DNA of 64,000 nucleotides from Methylobacter sp. (GCA_030653175.1 JAURZV010000090.1:58299-122298), one strand, 5' to 3'; positions 1-11,181 are shown, counted from the stretch's first letter. The notes: generated by a model not told the origin, from the letters alone. Numbers and translations are program-made.

Positions 1-548
1 TCGACTTTCAGATCGGCCTGTTTTTTACGCAGATGCGTTTCATCCACGACTTCCAGTTTTTCCATGCCGATTTTTTTCAGCGTGTTCAGAATAGTCGAAT
101 CATTAGGAATCGTCAGTGCATCGCCGCGAAAGCCCCATAAATCGAACAACGGCTTGATGGTTAAATCATAACAACCCTGGCTGGCCTGATTTACGACCTG
201 TGCGATTTTAACCAAGGCTACGATTTCACCGCCGACTTCCTGACTGTCGGTGTTCTCGGCACTGTTAAAGGTTTCGATGGTCGAGTCGGGCCGATAATTG
301 GACAGCAGTTTATCGATGACCGCAAATTCGTTTTCGATATCGGATTTGATATCTTTAGTATCTACCGGTGATTCCGACCAGTAACTGATATGGTAGGTCG
401 TGCCCTGAACCGGGCCGTCAAGCTTTTGAATGGTCGGTTCCGAACAGCCTGTCAGCATGATTAGGATCATACAGGCGGTGAAACAATGCCGGGGGGTGTT
501 GCTCGAAAAAACAGATAATGTCGTTTTTATAGTTCTTGGGTTAGTCAT
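1..548 (-). CDS. apbE: FAD:protein FMN transferase, ApbE family lipoprotein (partial, 3' end outside window)
   Basis: The gene reads leftward and runs off position 1, so only about 182 N-terminal residues are visible. The start ATG at 548 gives a basic N-terminus, a short hydrophobic stretch and a lipobox (LTGC), so it should be an inner-membrane-anchored periplasmic lipoprotein. ApbE hallmarks follow: VQGTTYHISY, then IDKLLSNYRPDS, then DLTIKPLFDLWGF. ApbE family enzymes transfer FMN from FAD to a threonine of target proteins such as Rnf/Nqr subunits. A nearer ATG at 470 would leave almost no signal n-region, so 548 is preferred. The partner complex is not in this window. Confidence 0.85.
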   Translation of the reverse strand, partial: MTNPRTIKTTLSVFSSNTPRHCFTACMILIMLTGCSEPTIQKLDGPVQGTTYHISYWSESPVDTKDIKSDIENEFAVIDKLLSNYRPDSTIETFNSAENTDSQEVGGEIVALVKIAQVVNQASQGCYDLTIKPLFDLWGFRGDALTIPNDSTILNTLKKIGMEKLEVVDETHLRKKQADLKV

Positions 549-921
549 CCATGTCTGCCGTTTCTTTGTCATCACAAGTCATTAATAATAAACTTCATAA
601 AACGCGCTGTGCATCCGAACAAACGTTGGTTTGAAACGATGACTCACTGCGCCATAACTGCGCTCGTTAAATATCGTATTTAAAGCGCCGTTTATTATAA
701 TCTGAAAGGCGCTAAAGCTTTTTAAAAAATGAGCCATCCCTATTAACCCGAAACGATCCGTGTAGAGAAAACGCACAGGCTGTTTCAAAATTTATGCAAT
801 ATTCACAGTGCCGGATTGGCCGGGCTTATATCGCCGATGGCAAAGAAATAGCCGATCCGCCTGGCTGCGATATAAAAGGCGCAAAGCATTCTATTGGCGA
901 GCGCTGAACATTATCAGTAAA

Positions 922-984
922 ATGAAATTGATCACCGCTTACTTGATCGTTATTGTCTGCCTGCTGTTTTGGCTTTTTCTCTGA
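922..984 (+). CDS. Possible 20-residue hydrophobic peptide
   Basis: ATG at 922 and TGA at 982-984 enclose 20 codons, nearly all hydrophobic after one lysine, as in single-span membrane micropeptides. No convincing ribosome binding site precedes it. It lies alone in the 549-1262 gap between apbE and the SulP gene, which otherwise holds only a REP-type repeat. This may be chance; it is recorded because nothing else explains the stretch. Confidence 0.15.
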   Translation: MKLITAYLIVIVCLLFWLFL

Positions 985-1023
985 CTTAATTTTTTTAACT
1001 CAATGTATCGACTATCCATTATT

Positions 1024-1130
1024 GCTCTCGTTCCCACGCGCTGCGTGGGAATGCAGTCAAGGCGCGCTGCGCCGCGAGTCACGACCAACGTCTTGCGTAT
1101 ACGGGACGCAGCGCGTGGGAACGAGGGAAC
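1024..1130. repeat. REP/BIME-like palindromic element
   Basis: A short hairpin (ttcccacgc, gct, gcgtgggaa) at 1031-1051 is followed about 60 bases later by an inverted copy (gcagcgcgtgggaacgag). This is the same repeat family that forms the 190-bp units at 3.6-4.2 kb and flanks the transposase gene at 41.1-41.7 kb. Apart from it, the 549-1262 gap shows no supported gene or clear promoter. Confidence 0.75.
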
Positions 1131-1262
1131 CTCCAATTAATTTGCAGATGACAGTAAAACCAACTCAAACAATACCGCCTTAGTATTCCTTTCATCTTTG
1201 AATAACTTTTTACGCTCCCCGGCTGTGTTCCGGCATAGCCTTTTTTAATTTACAGGATTGAC

Positions 1263-2755
<1,493 letters not shown>

Positions 2756-2756
<1 letters not shown>

Positions 2757-3622
2757 TGACTGCTAATACCAATAGAGTTCTGGCATGTATTGACGGTTCG
2801 ATCCTCAGTGAAGCGGTGTGCGATTACGCCGCGTGGATAGCGCAACGCGTCGATGCGCCGTTAAAGCTGCTGCATATCATCGATCATCATCCCGAGACAG
2901 CCGTAACATTGGATTTGTCCGGCAATATCGGTTTAGGCAGTCAGGAACATTTACTTGAAGAACTCGCCACCATCGAACAGCAGCGCAGCAAATTGCAGCT
3001 ACAGCAAGGCAAGTTACTGCTACAGGCCGCTAAAGAACGGGTTATCCAGGCCGGTGTCGCCGATCCCATCACCAATCAGCGCCACGGCAGCCTGGTCGAA
3101 TCGCTGATAGAGCTTGAGGAAAGCATCCGTGTCCTGGTCATTGGTATTCGAGGAAAAGCGCATGAAAACCGGCCGGACAAAATAGGCGCAAAGCTCGAAT
3201 CGATCATCCGCTCATTACATAAGCCTATCCTGGTGGTCAATGAAGCGTTCAAAGCGCCGCAACGCATCATGATCGCCTATGACGGCAGCGAGGCAGCCGA
3301 AAAAGCACTGGATATGGTCGCTACCAGCCCGCTTTATAAAGGCCTGACCTGTCATTTGGTTTGTGTCAGTAAGGACGATAACTCGGCAGCGGCGCTGAAC
3401 GCGGCAGCCAATAAGCTGAGTCAGATCGAGAGCATTGAGCTGGTTGTGAAAAAACTGACCGGCAAAGCCGATCAGGCGCTTTGCGAGTATCAGGCAAGCC
3501 ATGATATTGACCTGATCGTCATGGGCGCATTCAGCCACACCCGCATTCATGACCTGTTGTTGGGCAGCTTTACCGCCAAGATGCTGATGAACACCAAAAA
3601 GCCACTGCTTTTGCTACGATGA
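2756..3622 (+). CDS. Universal stress protein, tandem UspA domains
   Basis: A 288-residue cytoplasmic protein made of two UspA folds, residues about 5-160 and 168-288. The second carries the ATP-binding type ending GAFSHTRIHDLLLGSFTAK. The ATG overlaps the stop codon of the SulP gene (TAATG), and its GGAGG ribosome binding site lies inside the end of that gene, so the two should be translationally coupled. It is likely a regulatory partner of the transporter (inference). Confidence 0.85.
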
Positions 3623-3633
3623 ATCGGACGAAT

Positions 3634-4196
3634 CGCTCTCGTTCCCACGCGCTGCGTGGGAATGCGATATGGGACGCGCTGCGTCCTACGTTGAGATACC
3701 CTGCATTTCGGCTCGTTGACCGCGACTCGCGGCGCGGCGCGCCTTGACTGCATTCCCACGCAGCGCGTGGGAATGAGACAAGTGATCAAAATCCGGGTCA
3801 AACAAATTACCTTATATTTCCGTCGCTCTCGTTCCCACGCGCTGCGTGAGAATGCGATATGGGACGCGCTGCGTCCTACGTTGAGATACCCTGCATTTCG
3901 GCTCGTTGACCGCGACTCGCGGCGCGGCGCGCCTTGACTGCATTCCTACGCAGCGCGTGGGAACGAGACAAGTGATCAAAATCCGGGTCAAACAAATTAC
4001 CTTATATTTCCGTCGCTCTCGTTCCCACGCGCTGCGTGGGAATGCGATATGGGACGCGCTGCGTCCTACGTTGAGATACCCTGCATTTCGGCGCGTTGGC
4101 CGCGACTCGCGGCGCAACGCGCCTTGACTGCATTCCCACGCAGCGCGTGGGAATGAGACAAATCCGGGTCAAATAAATCACCTCATATTTCCGTTA
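3634..4196. repeat. Three tandem copies of a 190-bp palindrome-rich unit
   Basis: Units start at 3634, 3824 and 4014 with the same phrase (cgctctcgttcccacgc) and differ by only a few bases. Each contains two copies of the REP-type hairpin (cccacgcgctgcgtggg) in inverted orientation and a GC-rich core. The third copy lacks about eight bases (gtgatcaa) and ends in the last codons and stop of the ams gene. The phrase atatttccgt, which encodes the ams C-terminus, also ends units 1 and 2. This suggests the array grew from the ams 3' end by tandem duplication. Open frames inside the array are repeat artefacts. Confidence 0.9.
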
Positions 4197-6138
4197 ACCA
4201 ATAAAATTGATAAGCCTGTAAAACGATCCGGCGATCATACTGGGCGGGACTTCTGCCAGTGTATAAATCGACGAACTGGCCGTAAAGATTAATGCCTCGG
4301 CCACTGATGACATCCAGATCAAGATACTGGGGATTGGCGTCGAAATTAGCGATCACCAGGACTCTTTCCGATGGCCGCAAATAATTGAAGCGGATAAAAC
4401 AGAGTAAATGCTCATTATTGACGTCAAGTAATTCGCGATTGTTGAAATCGGCAAACGCAGACGTTTCCTTGCGGATAGCGATCATTTTTTTCAACGCACT
4501 GAACAAACTGTATTCCACCGTGCCTTGTTTTTTTCGCAATTCGGCTCTTTCCCAATTGATTTTGGGACGGTGAATCCAGCGGTTGTCATTGCTTTTACTG
4601 TCGTCATCGCGATAACTGTAGTCGTTGACGACGCCAAGTGCGTCGCCATTGTAAAGCAGGGGAATGCCGCCGAAAGACAGAATCACACTATGCAGTAACA
4701 GGATTTTATTGACCGCGGCAGAAATCAGGTCCGGATCGCCGCTTTCCGCAGCGGCTTCCAGTCCCGCCAGGGACGCCAGCGAGCCGCAAATGCGCGCGTC
4801 TCCGGTTGCATCGTTACGCATAAACACCATACCCCTGGCCGGCGAACCTTCGAATTGACCGCTGAAATAATCGACCAGATATTTTCGGTGTGCGAAAGAC
4901 TCGTAACCTGCCGCAAGGACATCGTTGTCATCGAAACCGAAGCCAATGTCATCATGACACCGAACATAGTTGAGCCAGGTCGCCCGTTCCAGTTTGTCGG
5001 GCAGATTTTTAAGTCCCTGATAGAGCAGTTTAGCGTTTTGGGTGGCGATGCCGTCCCATAGCAACGCCATTAACGTGGCGTTGTAAGCGATTTCGCATTC
5101 TTTGGCGATAATGGCATCTTCGCCGAAATACTTGATGACTTCAACCGGCGCGACTATCGCTTCTGCAATAAACAACACGCCGGGAGCGCTCACCTGGCAA
5201 CAATCTTTCATCAGCTGGAGAATCAGATGCGCATTGCGCTCGTTCTGGCAGGAGCTGCCGATTTTTTTCCACAGGAAAGCAACAGCGTCAAGGCGCAGCA
5301 CATCAACGCCCTGATTTGCCCAAAACAGGATAATGTCGAGCATTTCAATAAACACCTCGGGATTGCTGTAATTTAAATCCCATTGGTAGTCGTGGAAGAC
5401 GGTCATTACCCATTTTTGCATGTCGGCATTCCAGGTGAAATTACCCGGTGCGCTTTCGGGAAAAATATCAGGCATGCTTTGTTCGAACATATCGGGAATT
5501 TCCCGGTTGTCGAACATAAAGTAATAATCCTGATAGCGGCGCTCCCCCATGATCGCCTTTTCGGCCCATTCATGCTCGTCGGAGGTATGATTGAGCACCA
5601 CGTCCAAAACCAACAGAATATCGCGTTTCCTGAATTCCTCGGCAACCCGGCGTAAATCATTGATGTCGCCGATCCTGTCGTCGATTTTCCGAAAATCGCT
5701 GATCGCATAACCGCCGTCGCTTTTACCTGCGGGACACATCAAAATCGGCATGATATGCACCATGTTGATACCCAGCTCCTGAAAATAAGGCGTTTTATCG
5801 GCCAAATCGTCCAGGTTTTCCGCAAAACCGTTGGTGTAAAGCGCCATGCCGACCCATTTTTGCGACAAGAACCAGTTATGATCCAGTTCGCGCTCAATGT
5901 CGACGCGTTCCAGCTCTGCAGAGCGGTTGATATAGCCTTTAGCCATGGTTTCCACCAACCGCTGCATTTGCGGCTTAAAGTCCTTGCGGTGCCCGTAGAG
6001 GTTAAAAAACAGCGAATAAATCGCATAAAAATTAGCGCCCAGCCGGGTATAAAAATGCCGCAAATCCTGTCTGCTGATTTCCGGTTTTAAATCGTCCAGA
6101 ATGGCATTCAACAGCGAGTGGGAAACTTGTTCGTACAT
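4183..6138 (-). CDS. ams: Amylosucrase (GH13)
   Basis: A 651-residue GH13 enzyme expected to use sucrose to build alpha-1,4-glucan and release fructose. Catalytic landmarks in order: DVVLNHTS, the nucleophile region DVLRLDAVAFLWK, the acid/base region VLFIAEAIVAP, and the RCHDDIGF histidine-aspartate motif; the C-terminal beta domain is complete. Length matches known amylosucrases. It is the last gene of the sps-spp-fruK-ams set, separated from fruK by 306 bases containing a strong hairpin, so it may also have its own transcript. Its last codons lie within the third copy of the downstream tandem repeat. Confidence 0.92.
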   Translation of the reverse strand: MYEQVSHSLLNAILDDLKPEISRQDLRHFYTRLGANFYAIYSLFFNLYGHRKDFKPQMQRLVETMAKGYINRSAELERVDIERELDHNWFLSQKWVGMALYTNGFAENLDDLADKTPYFQELGINMVHIMPILMCPAGKSDGGYAISDFRKIDDRIGDINDLRRVAEEFRKRDILLVLDVVLNHTSDEHEWAEKAIMGERRYQDYYFMFDNREIPDMFEQSMPDIFPESAPGNFTWNADMQKWVMTVFHDYQWDLNYSNPEVFIEMLDIILFWANQGVDVLRLDAVAFLWKKIGSSCQNERNAHLILQLMKDCCQVSAPGVLFIAEAIVAPVEVIKYFGEDAIIAKECEIAYNATLMALLWDGIATQNAKLLYQGLKNLPDKLERATWLNYVRCHDDIGFGFDDNDVLAAGYESFAHRKYLVDYFSGQFEGSPARGMVFMRNDATGDARICGSLASLAGLEAAAESGDPDLISAAVNKILLLHSVILSFGGIPLLYNGDALGVVNDYSYRDDDSKSNDNRWIHRPKINWERAELRKKQGTVEYSLFSALKKMIAIRKETSAFADFNNRELLDVNNEHLLCFIRFNYLRPSERVLVIANFDANPQYLDLDVISGRGINLYGQFVDLYTGRSPAQYDRRIVLQAYQFYWLTEI

Positions 6139-6184
6139 ATATCGTTATCCTGGGCGTGTATGTTCGCCCCAATTATTTTTGAAA

Positions 6185-6440
6185 AAATTTGTCCGCGAAA
6201 AACACGAAAGCCAAAAGTAGGCGCCTCTAGGCGACACGAAATAAATTCAGCATGTTTAATTGTCCAAGCCGGACGGGGTGTGTACCCCGTCCGCAACGTT
6301 TTTCCTTGTTCACGGCATGACGACTTCATCAATCATCGTGAAACGTTTACGACGAGGCACATACCCCGTCGCGCTCCAAGACACTAAAACACGCAGTTTA
6401 TATTTCTTCGTGCTCTTCGTGTCTTCGTGATGAATAAAAG
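6185..6440. repeat. Repeat-rich spacer between fruK and ams, with perfect hairpin
   Basis: The 306-base gap holds no gene. It contains a perfect 10-bp stem with a 4-base loop (cggacggggt, gtgt, accccgtccg) at 6270-6293 and an imperfect relative near 6350-6371. Edges carry the cacgaa/ttcgtg tract (aaaacacgaaagc; ttcgtgctcttcgtgtcttc) that recurs in other gaps of this window. The hairpin could attenuate or terminate transcription after fruK, but no T-tract follows it on the minus strand. Confidence 0.6.
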
Positions 6441-6444
6441 ACTT

Positions 6445-7332
6445 TTAATTACTCACCCATTGTTCGCTGAGCGTACGATAAAACGCCCTGTCGGCAACGG
6501 TTGCACCGCGTCTGCCGACCAAAGCGCAGGCAAACGCTTGCGCCCGTTCCAGGGTCACTTTTAAAGGCCATTGCTTGCTTAATCCCATTAGCAACAGCGC
6601 GGCGAAAGCGTCGCCCGCGCCTACCGTGTCAACCACAGCCGTGCTTTCCGGCGGCTTCACGGTTACAAAGTGCTGCCTGTCGTAAGCAACAGCGCCTTGT
6701 TCGCCGCGTGTTACGACCAGCGTTTCCAGATCGAACTGCACGCAAAATGCCTGCATGGCAGCCTCCAATCCGGATTCTTCGGGGCATAACGCGGCCAGTT
6801 CGGCTTCATTGAGTTTGACCCAATTCGCATCGTGGAGCAAAGGCAATAGCATTTCCCGCTCCCACCAGGGCGGCCGCAAATTGACATCGACAAAAATTTT
6901 GCCTTGATGTCGGGCTTTGGCGGCTTGCAGCGCCGCGCGCGAGACCGGGTTTCTGATTGCCAATGAGCCGTGATACAAAATGCCCGAAGTCTGTTTTTCC
7001 TCAAGCAATTTGCTGTCGATAAAATCGTAGGCGCAATCGGCGACGATTTCGTAATGCGGTTCGCCGTCCCGGATTAGCACCCGGACGCTGCCGGTAGGGT
7101 GTTCGTTGTCGGTTTGCACCGTTTCACGGCTTATGTCCCAGGCATCCATTAACGCAGCGATTTCGTGTCCGGACGGATCATCGCCGATCCGGCTGATGAA
7201 ACTGGGCGATTGCCCGAACGCCTGTAAATGCCACGCGACATTGAACGGCGCGCCTCCCAGGACGCGGCTGCCGTCGGGAAAATGGTCGAACAGCACTTCT
7301 CCGAAAATATGAAAAAGGGGGTTATTGTTCAT
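6445..7332 (-). CDS. fruK: Fructokinase, PfkB/ribokinase family
   Basis: A 295-residue sugar kinase expected to phosphorylate fructose released from sucrose metabolism. The N-terminus shows the PfkB glycine-rich motif (VLGGAPFNVAWHL) and the C-terminus the second signature with its catalytic aspartate (DTVGAGDAFAALLLMG). The start at 7332 (MNNNPLFHIFGE) is preferred over an upstream in-frame ATG at 7386, because family proteins begin just before the GEVLFD strand and this ATG overlaps the spp stop by 11 bases. It sits between spp and ams and probably recycles fructose from amylosucrase. Confidence 0.9.
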   Translation of the reverse strand: MNNNPLFHIFGEVLFDHFPDGSRVLGGAPFNVAWHLQAFGQSPSFISRIGDDPSGHEIAALMDAWDISRETVQTDNEHPTGSVRVLIRDGEPHYEIVADCAYDFIDSKLLEEKQTSGILYHGSLAIRNPVSRAALQAAKARHQGKIFVDVNLRPPWWEREMLLPLLHDANWVKLNEAELAALCPEESGLEAAMQAFCVQFDLETLVVTRGEQGAVAYDRQHFVTVKPPESTAVVDTVGAGDAFAALLLMGLSKQWPLKVTLERAQAFACALVGRRGATVADRAFYRTLSEQWVSN

Positions 7333-8176
7333 GGTCTTGTTCCATCCAAACCTGTGTGTCAGGGTGATAATGAGCGACACCCTCAAGAATCCCCGCGCTG
7401 TAATTGCCGTTCATGCCTAAAAAATTGCCTTGCGCCAAATAAAATGCCGCCATCGATCCCTGTTTTCGGGCTTGAGTTTTGGCTTGCTCGACAACATCAA
7501 CGTCGGCGTTGGCGACCAGTACGGATTGAATCATGCTGGCGAGTACAGGCAAATCGTTACCGCTGTCGCCGGCGAAAACCGTGTTGGCGTAATCGAAGCC
7601 CTGATGCTGCATTAAAAATTCCACGGCATGGAGTTTCGTGGCGTGGGCGGGTAACACATCCAACAGGCCCGTCGATGTCGCTTCATCGACACTATAGATT
7701 AGGCCGGCCGCTACCTGTCGGGTTTCAAGTCGCCGCAACATTTCTCGTTGCAGAGCGTCGATGTCCGTTAACAAGTGCAGATAATAGCTGAGTTTGTAAC
7801 GGTTTTGCTTGGCTTCCTCCTGTAGACGCAAAGACGACAAATCGGTAAACAAGGGCCGTAAATCGTTTGCCGTCAGTCCCCGCCAATCGGCGGCGATGTC
7901 CAGCTCCCATTCAGACCAATGCCGCCATTCTCCGGCGCGCACCTGGTAAATAGTCGTGCCGACATCGCCGATGACCCAATCGGGCAACGGCAGCTCGTAT
8001 TCCCGGATAGCATCTTCAACCAACTCGCGGTGCCGACCGCTGACATAAGCCAGGGTCACTTCCGGGCGCGAAACCAGTCGGCTGAAAGCCGCCCGCGCAC
8101 CGGGCGATTCGGGTTGTCTGCCGTTCGGCAACAGGGTGCGATCGAGATCGGTACAGATCAGAATGCGCTTGATCAT
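7322..8176 (-). CDS. spp: Sucrose-6-phosphate phosphatase (HAD superfamily)
   Basis: A 284-residue HAD-IIB hydrolase predicted to dephosphorylate sucrose 6-phosphate, the last step of sucrose synthesis. The nucleophile motif ICTDLDRTLLP (DxDxT) is intact near residue 10; the C-terminal FAGDSGNDLPVL motif supplies the metal-binding aspartates. It follows sps by 15 bases and overlaps fruK, so all three are probably cotranscribed. Confidence 0.92.
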   Translation of the reverse strand: MIKRILICTDLDRTLLPNGRQPESPGARAAFSRLVSRPEVTLAYVSGRHRELVEDAIREYELPLPDWVIGDVGTTIYQVRAGEWRHWSEWELDIAADWRGLTANDLRPLFTDLSSLRLQEEAKQNRYKLSYYLHLLTDIDALQREMLRRLETRQVAAGLIYSVDEATSTGLLDVLPAHATKLHAVEFLMQHQGFDYANTVFAGDSGNDLPVLASMIQSVLVANADVDVVEQAKTQARKQGSMAAFYLAQGNFLGMNGNYSAGILEGVAHYHPDTQVWMEQDHEQ

Positions 8177-8191
8177 GGACTATGTACTCGG

Positions 8192-10330
8192 TTAGCGGTT
8201 GAAAAAGTCGTAATGTTCAATGGCCTCCAATATGCCCCAGGCATGCGAAGCATCGGCGAAATAGACCTGCTCGGTATCGCCAAGAATAGACAATTCCTCG
8301 CAATGGCGATTGGCAATTACGACGCCAAGGGTGTTACCGCGCAACATATCTTCATCCCCGCCGGAACCGCCGGTAGCCAGGATACGCTCTAGCGGAATAT
8401 TCCATTGCTGGGCGATATAGCGTAATGCCTGTCCTTTGGAGGCCCTGGCCGGGACAAAATCTAAAAACTGTCCGAACGAGAGCGTCGGATTGGCCGACAA
8501 TTCCTGCTGCCGCAGTAGACTGAGGATTTCTTCCATCGACGGTGCGGTATTGCTGTCGTAATGATAGGACAGTTTAAACCGGCTCTGTTCATTTTTAGCT
8601 TGCGGCGTCAGGCCGGGCAACCCGCCGATGACGCGTCGCAGTACCTGCGGTGTCCACAAATGATCGATATGATACGCCCAAGCGATATCGGCGATCAGTT
8701 GCGGGGCATAATAGATTTCAGTGCCGAGACTGGTAATTAAAATATCCGGCATCGGGATACCATACTTTTTTAAAATCGCCAGTGCCGAATCCAGTCGTCG
8801 TCCGGTAGCGATTCCAAATAACAGTTCCTTGCGTTTTTCGCGGATAAGTTTTACAAATTGCGCCAGTCCTTCGACATCGCCCAACAGAGTATTATCGATA
8901 GTGGTAAAAATGGCTTGTTTCCGGTAGCGGCCGGTTTTAGCGAGCGGCGAAGTTTTCGGGAGCCGCTCACCTAGCTGCGACAACATCTGAATCTTTCGCA
9001 AATAGGCTTGTGCATGGGCGTCCCAGGAGTAATACCGGGCAACGTTTTGTAAGCCGTTTGCAGAAAACTCCTGCCAAATTTTCGGATTTTCGATGATAGT
9101 CAACAACGCCTCGGCAATCGCCGACTTATCCAACGGGTCAACCAACAAGCCGTTGCAGCAATTGCCAATGATATCCACCGGGCCGCCGTTTTCGGTGGCG
9201 ACCAGCGGCAGACCGCTGGCGGCCGCTTCCAGCAGAGTCAAACCGAACGGCTCGGTTAAGGCCGGATTGATGAAAACACCTCCGGACGCCGCCGCAAGAC
9301 GATAAATATCGGCAACGTCGTCAGCCGTGTGGTGCTTCGGCAGTGCGACCCGACCGTAGAGATCGTAATAATCGGCAACCAGCAACAACTCCGTCAAAAC
9401 CCCTTGCGAGCCCTCGCTCAACTCCCTGATATCTTCACGATTGCCGGCGACTATCACCAGATTAGCCAATTGCTGCAAACGTGGCGATTCTCCGTAAGCT
9501 TCCAAAAGTCCAACGATATTTTTCCGTTGGTCGGGCCGGGATAGCGCCAATATCATCGGCTTATCCGGTTCATGCAGCGACATCTCGAGATTTTTTGCAA
9601 AGGCAATGTCTTCGCCGGCAGAAGCGGGCGGATGAAACATGTCGAGATCGGTTCCCGGCGGAATGACCGTCATTTTGTCCGGCGTGTAGTAATCATAAAG
9701 CTCGTATTGCTCTTCGATTTCATTGCGGGTGCTGGTAATCACCAAGTCGGCGTTGGTCAGCGTATCCTCTTCGGCGTCGATGCGGCGCGACATATGATAG
9801 CGCTGCTCGATATCCTCCATCGGCAATCCCATAGCGAGCAGCCTGCGGCATTTGTCGCGTCCCAGAGAATGGCCGGTATGAATCAACGGCAAGCCGGTCC
9901 AATGCGCAAGGCGCACGCCTACATAGCCGGCGTCGGCATAATGGCTGTGCAGGATATCCGGCCGGCGCCGCTGACCGTGCAGCCACGTCAGTAAATTATC
10001 GGCGAAACTATCCAGATGATCCCATAGCTCTTCTTTGCGGATATACGCTTCGGGACCCGCTTCAATGCGGACTATTTGTGCATTTTCCGACAGCGGTTCG
10101 ACGGACTCCGCATAATCGGGACCGACTTCGCTGTCGATTATCCGCCGCGTTACCAAATCCACGCGCCCGACATTCGGCTGTTTTGCCAGCGCTTTAGCCA
10201 GCTCAACGACATATTTGGTTTGACCGCCGGTATCCGCGTCGCGTCCCAATTCCAGATCGCGACCTCTAATCAAGCCGTGGACGCTGATTAACAGGATATA
10301 CAGCGGCTCGGTATTAGTGTTTTCAGTCAT
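8192..10330 (-). CDS. sps: Sucrose-phosphate synthase with degenerate C-terminal HAD domain
   Basis: A 712-residue GT4 glycosyltransferase predicted to make sucrose 6-phosphate from a nucleotide glucose and fructose 6-phosphate. The N-terminal part carries ELGRDADTGGQTKYVVELA and the GT4 retaining motif EPFGLTLLEAAASGLPLVAT near residue 370. A HAD-like domain follows from about residue 470 (AIFTTIDNTLLG). Its first nucleophile position is threonine rather than aspartate, so this domain is probably non-catalytic and the phosphatase step falls to Spp. Start at 10330 (MTENTNTEP) is chosen over 10375 because GGGAG lies ten bases upstream. Confidence 0.92.
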   Translation of the reverse strand: MTENTNTEPLYILLISVHGLIRGRDLELGRDADTGGQTKYVVELAKALAKQPNVGRVDLVTRRIIDSEVGPDYAESVEPLSENAQIVRIEAGPEAYIRKEELWDHLDSFADNLLTWLHGQRRRPDILHSHYADAGYVGVRLAHWTGLPLIHTGHSLGRDKCRRLLAMGLPMEDIEQRYHMSRRIDAEEDTLTNADLVITSTRNEIEEQYELYDYYTPDKMTVIPPGTDLDMFHPPASAGEDIAFAKNLEMSLHEPDKPMILALSRPDQRKNIVGLLEAYGESPRLQQLANLVIVAGNREDIRELSEGSQGVLTELLLVADYYDLYGRVALPKHHTADDVADIYRLAAASGGVFINPALTEPFGLTLLEAAASGLPLVATENGGPVDIIGNCCNGLLVDPLDKSAIAEALLTIIENPKIWQEFSANGLQNVARYYSWDAHAQAYLRKIQMLSQLGERLPKTSPLAKTGRYRKQAIFTTIDNTLLGDVEGLAQFVKLIREKRKELLFGIATGRRLDSALAILKKYGIPMPDILITSLGTEIYYAPQLIADIAWAYHIDHLWTPQVLRRVIGGLPGLTPQAKNEQSRFKLSYHYDSNTAPSMEEILSLLRQQELSANPTLSFGQFLDFVPARASKGQALRYIAQQWNIPLERILATGGSGGDEDMLRGNTLGVVIANRHCEELSILGDTEQVYFADASHAWGILEAIEHYDFFNR

Positions 10331-10375
10331 TGCAGATATACTCCCAATTACCGGTGTATTTAAAACACGCGCCAA

Positions 10376-10940
10376 CGATTGGCCAAATAGAAACCGTTAG
10401 TACGCAAAGCGGCATTATGACTCCCGCGACCTGATTGTGCCGATTATAAACTCCGGATTTTTAGCCTGGGTAATTCCGAGCCATATCCCCATATCGCTAA
10501 CCGTCTACAAACCGGTTCGTGTTGCAGAAGATTAGTTCCAGAGGAAACCTGTTAATTATAAGACTAAACACATTAATCCTTCCTTAAAGCACAATGCTTA
10601 TCCGAGCCTTCATAGCCCGGACGAGACTGCGAATGCGTTGTCGAAACTGCTTCCATTAAGCCCAACTGAACACCTACCAGCTAAAACTGATGGGTTCGTA
10701 TAATCCTAAAAACCGCAGTTGAGCATTCCAAAATCCCGTTCGCCCTGAGCCTGTCGAAGCCTGTCATGAGTTTGTCGAATGGCATGAACGGCTTTCACAC
10801 GCCCACCCATTTGGTGAAACTGCAAACTGGCGAAAATCCTTGATATAGTAGCCGAAGCTGGTAAAGCGACATTTTGAAATGCCCTCACCCTAGCCCTCTC
10901 CCGAGGGGAGAGGGGACTTTGTTGCCTTACCAACTTCTGA
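10376..10940. repeat. Gene-free spacer with two dispersed repeats
   Basis: No supported gene. 10737-10793 holds a dispersed phrase (gccctgagcctgtcgaagcc ... ggcatgaacggc), related in inverted orientation to 25776-25806 upstream of the Rieske gene. 10879-10916 holds the palindrome-like phrase ccctctcccgaggggagagg. The sps promoter must lie in the left part, but no clear hexamers could be picked. Confidence 0.5.
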
Positions 10941-10944
10941 CCCT

Positions 10945-11181
10945 ATACAGTGGTCGACACATTCTGGTTTCTGCCGACACTGATGGTTCTGATTGCGGCA
11001 GGCGCGGCGTTGGGTAGCGTTGCCATTGGATTATGCCATCGGCAGCGCATGGGTGCGTGACATGGGTTTGGTGTGGTCGGGAGGTACCCCCCCTGCGACA
11101 AAATTGACGAGCACACTCGCCATCGATCCGGCTTTAATTTCGTCGTCAATTTCATGGCCGGCATCATGGCTTGTTGCCTAA
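10945..11181 (+). pseudogene. Remnant of a DUF2254 membrane protein gene
   Basis: In one frame from about 10953 the DNA reads VDTFWFLPTLMVLIAAGA, typical of the first transmembrane segment of DUF2254 proteins. A frame change near 11020 then gives LDYAIGSAWVRDMGLVW and GGTPPATKLTSTLAIDPALI, matching the following W...GG...A..LLST region of that family. The reading frame breaks at least once and only about 75 residues of a usually 400-residue protein remain. The family assignment rests on pattern memory. Confidence 0.45.

Noticed and set aside
582..788. 68-codon frame upstream of apbE
   Set aside because: TTG start without ribosome binding site, no recognisable family, composition not convincing.
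3547..4127. Several open frames on both strands within the tandem array
   Set aside because: They translate the REP palindromes (for example FPRSAWERE, IPTQRVGTR) and repeat with the 190-bp unit; not genes.
3634..4196. Tandem array as a possible CRISPR
   Set aside because: Only three units of about 190 bp with no variable spacers; the whole unit is repeated.
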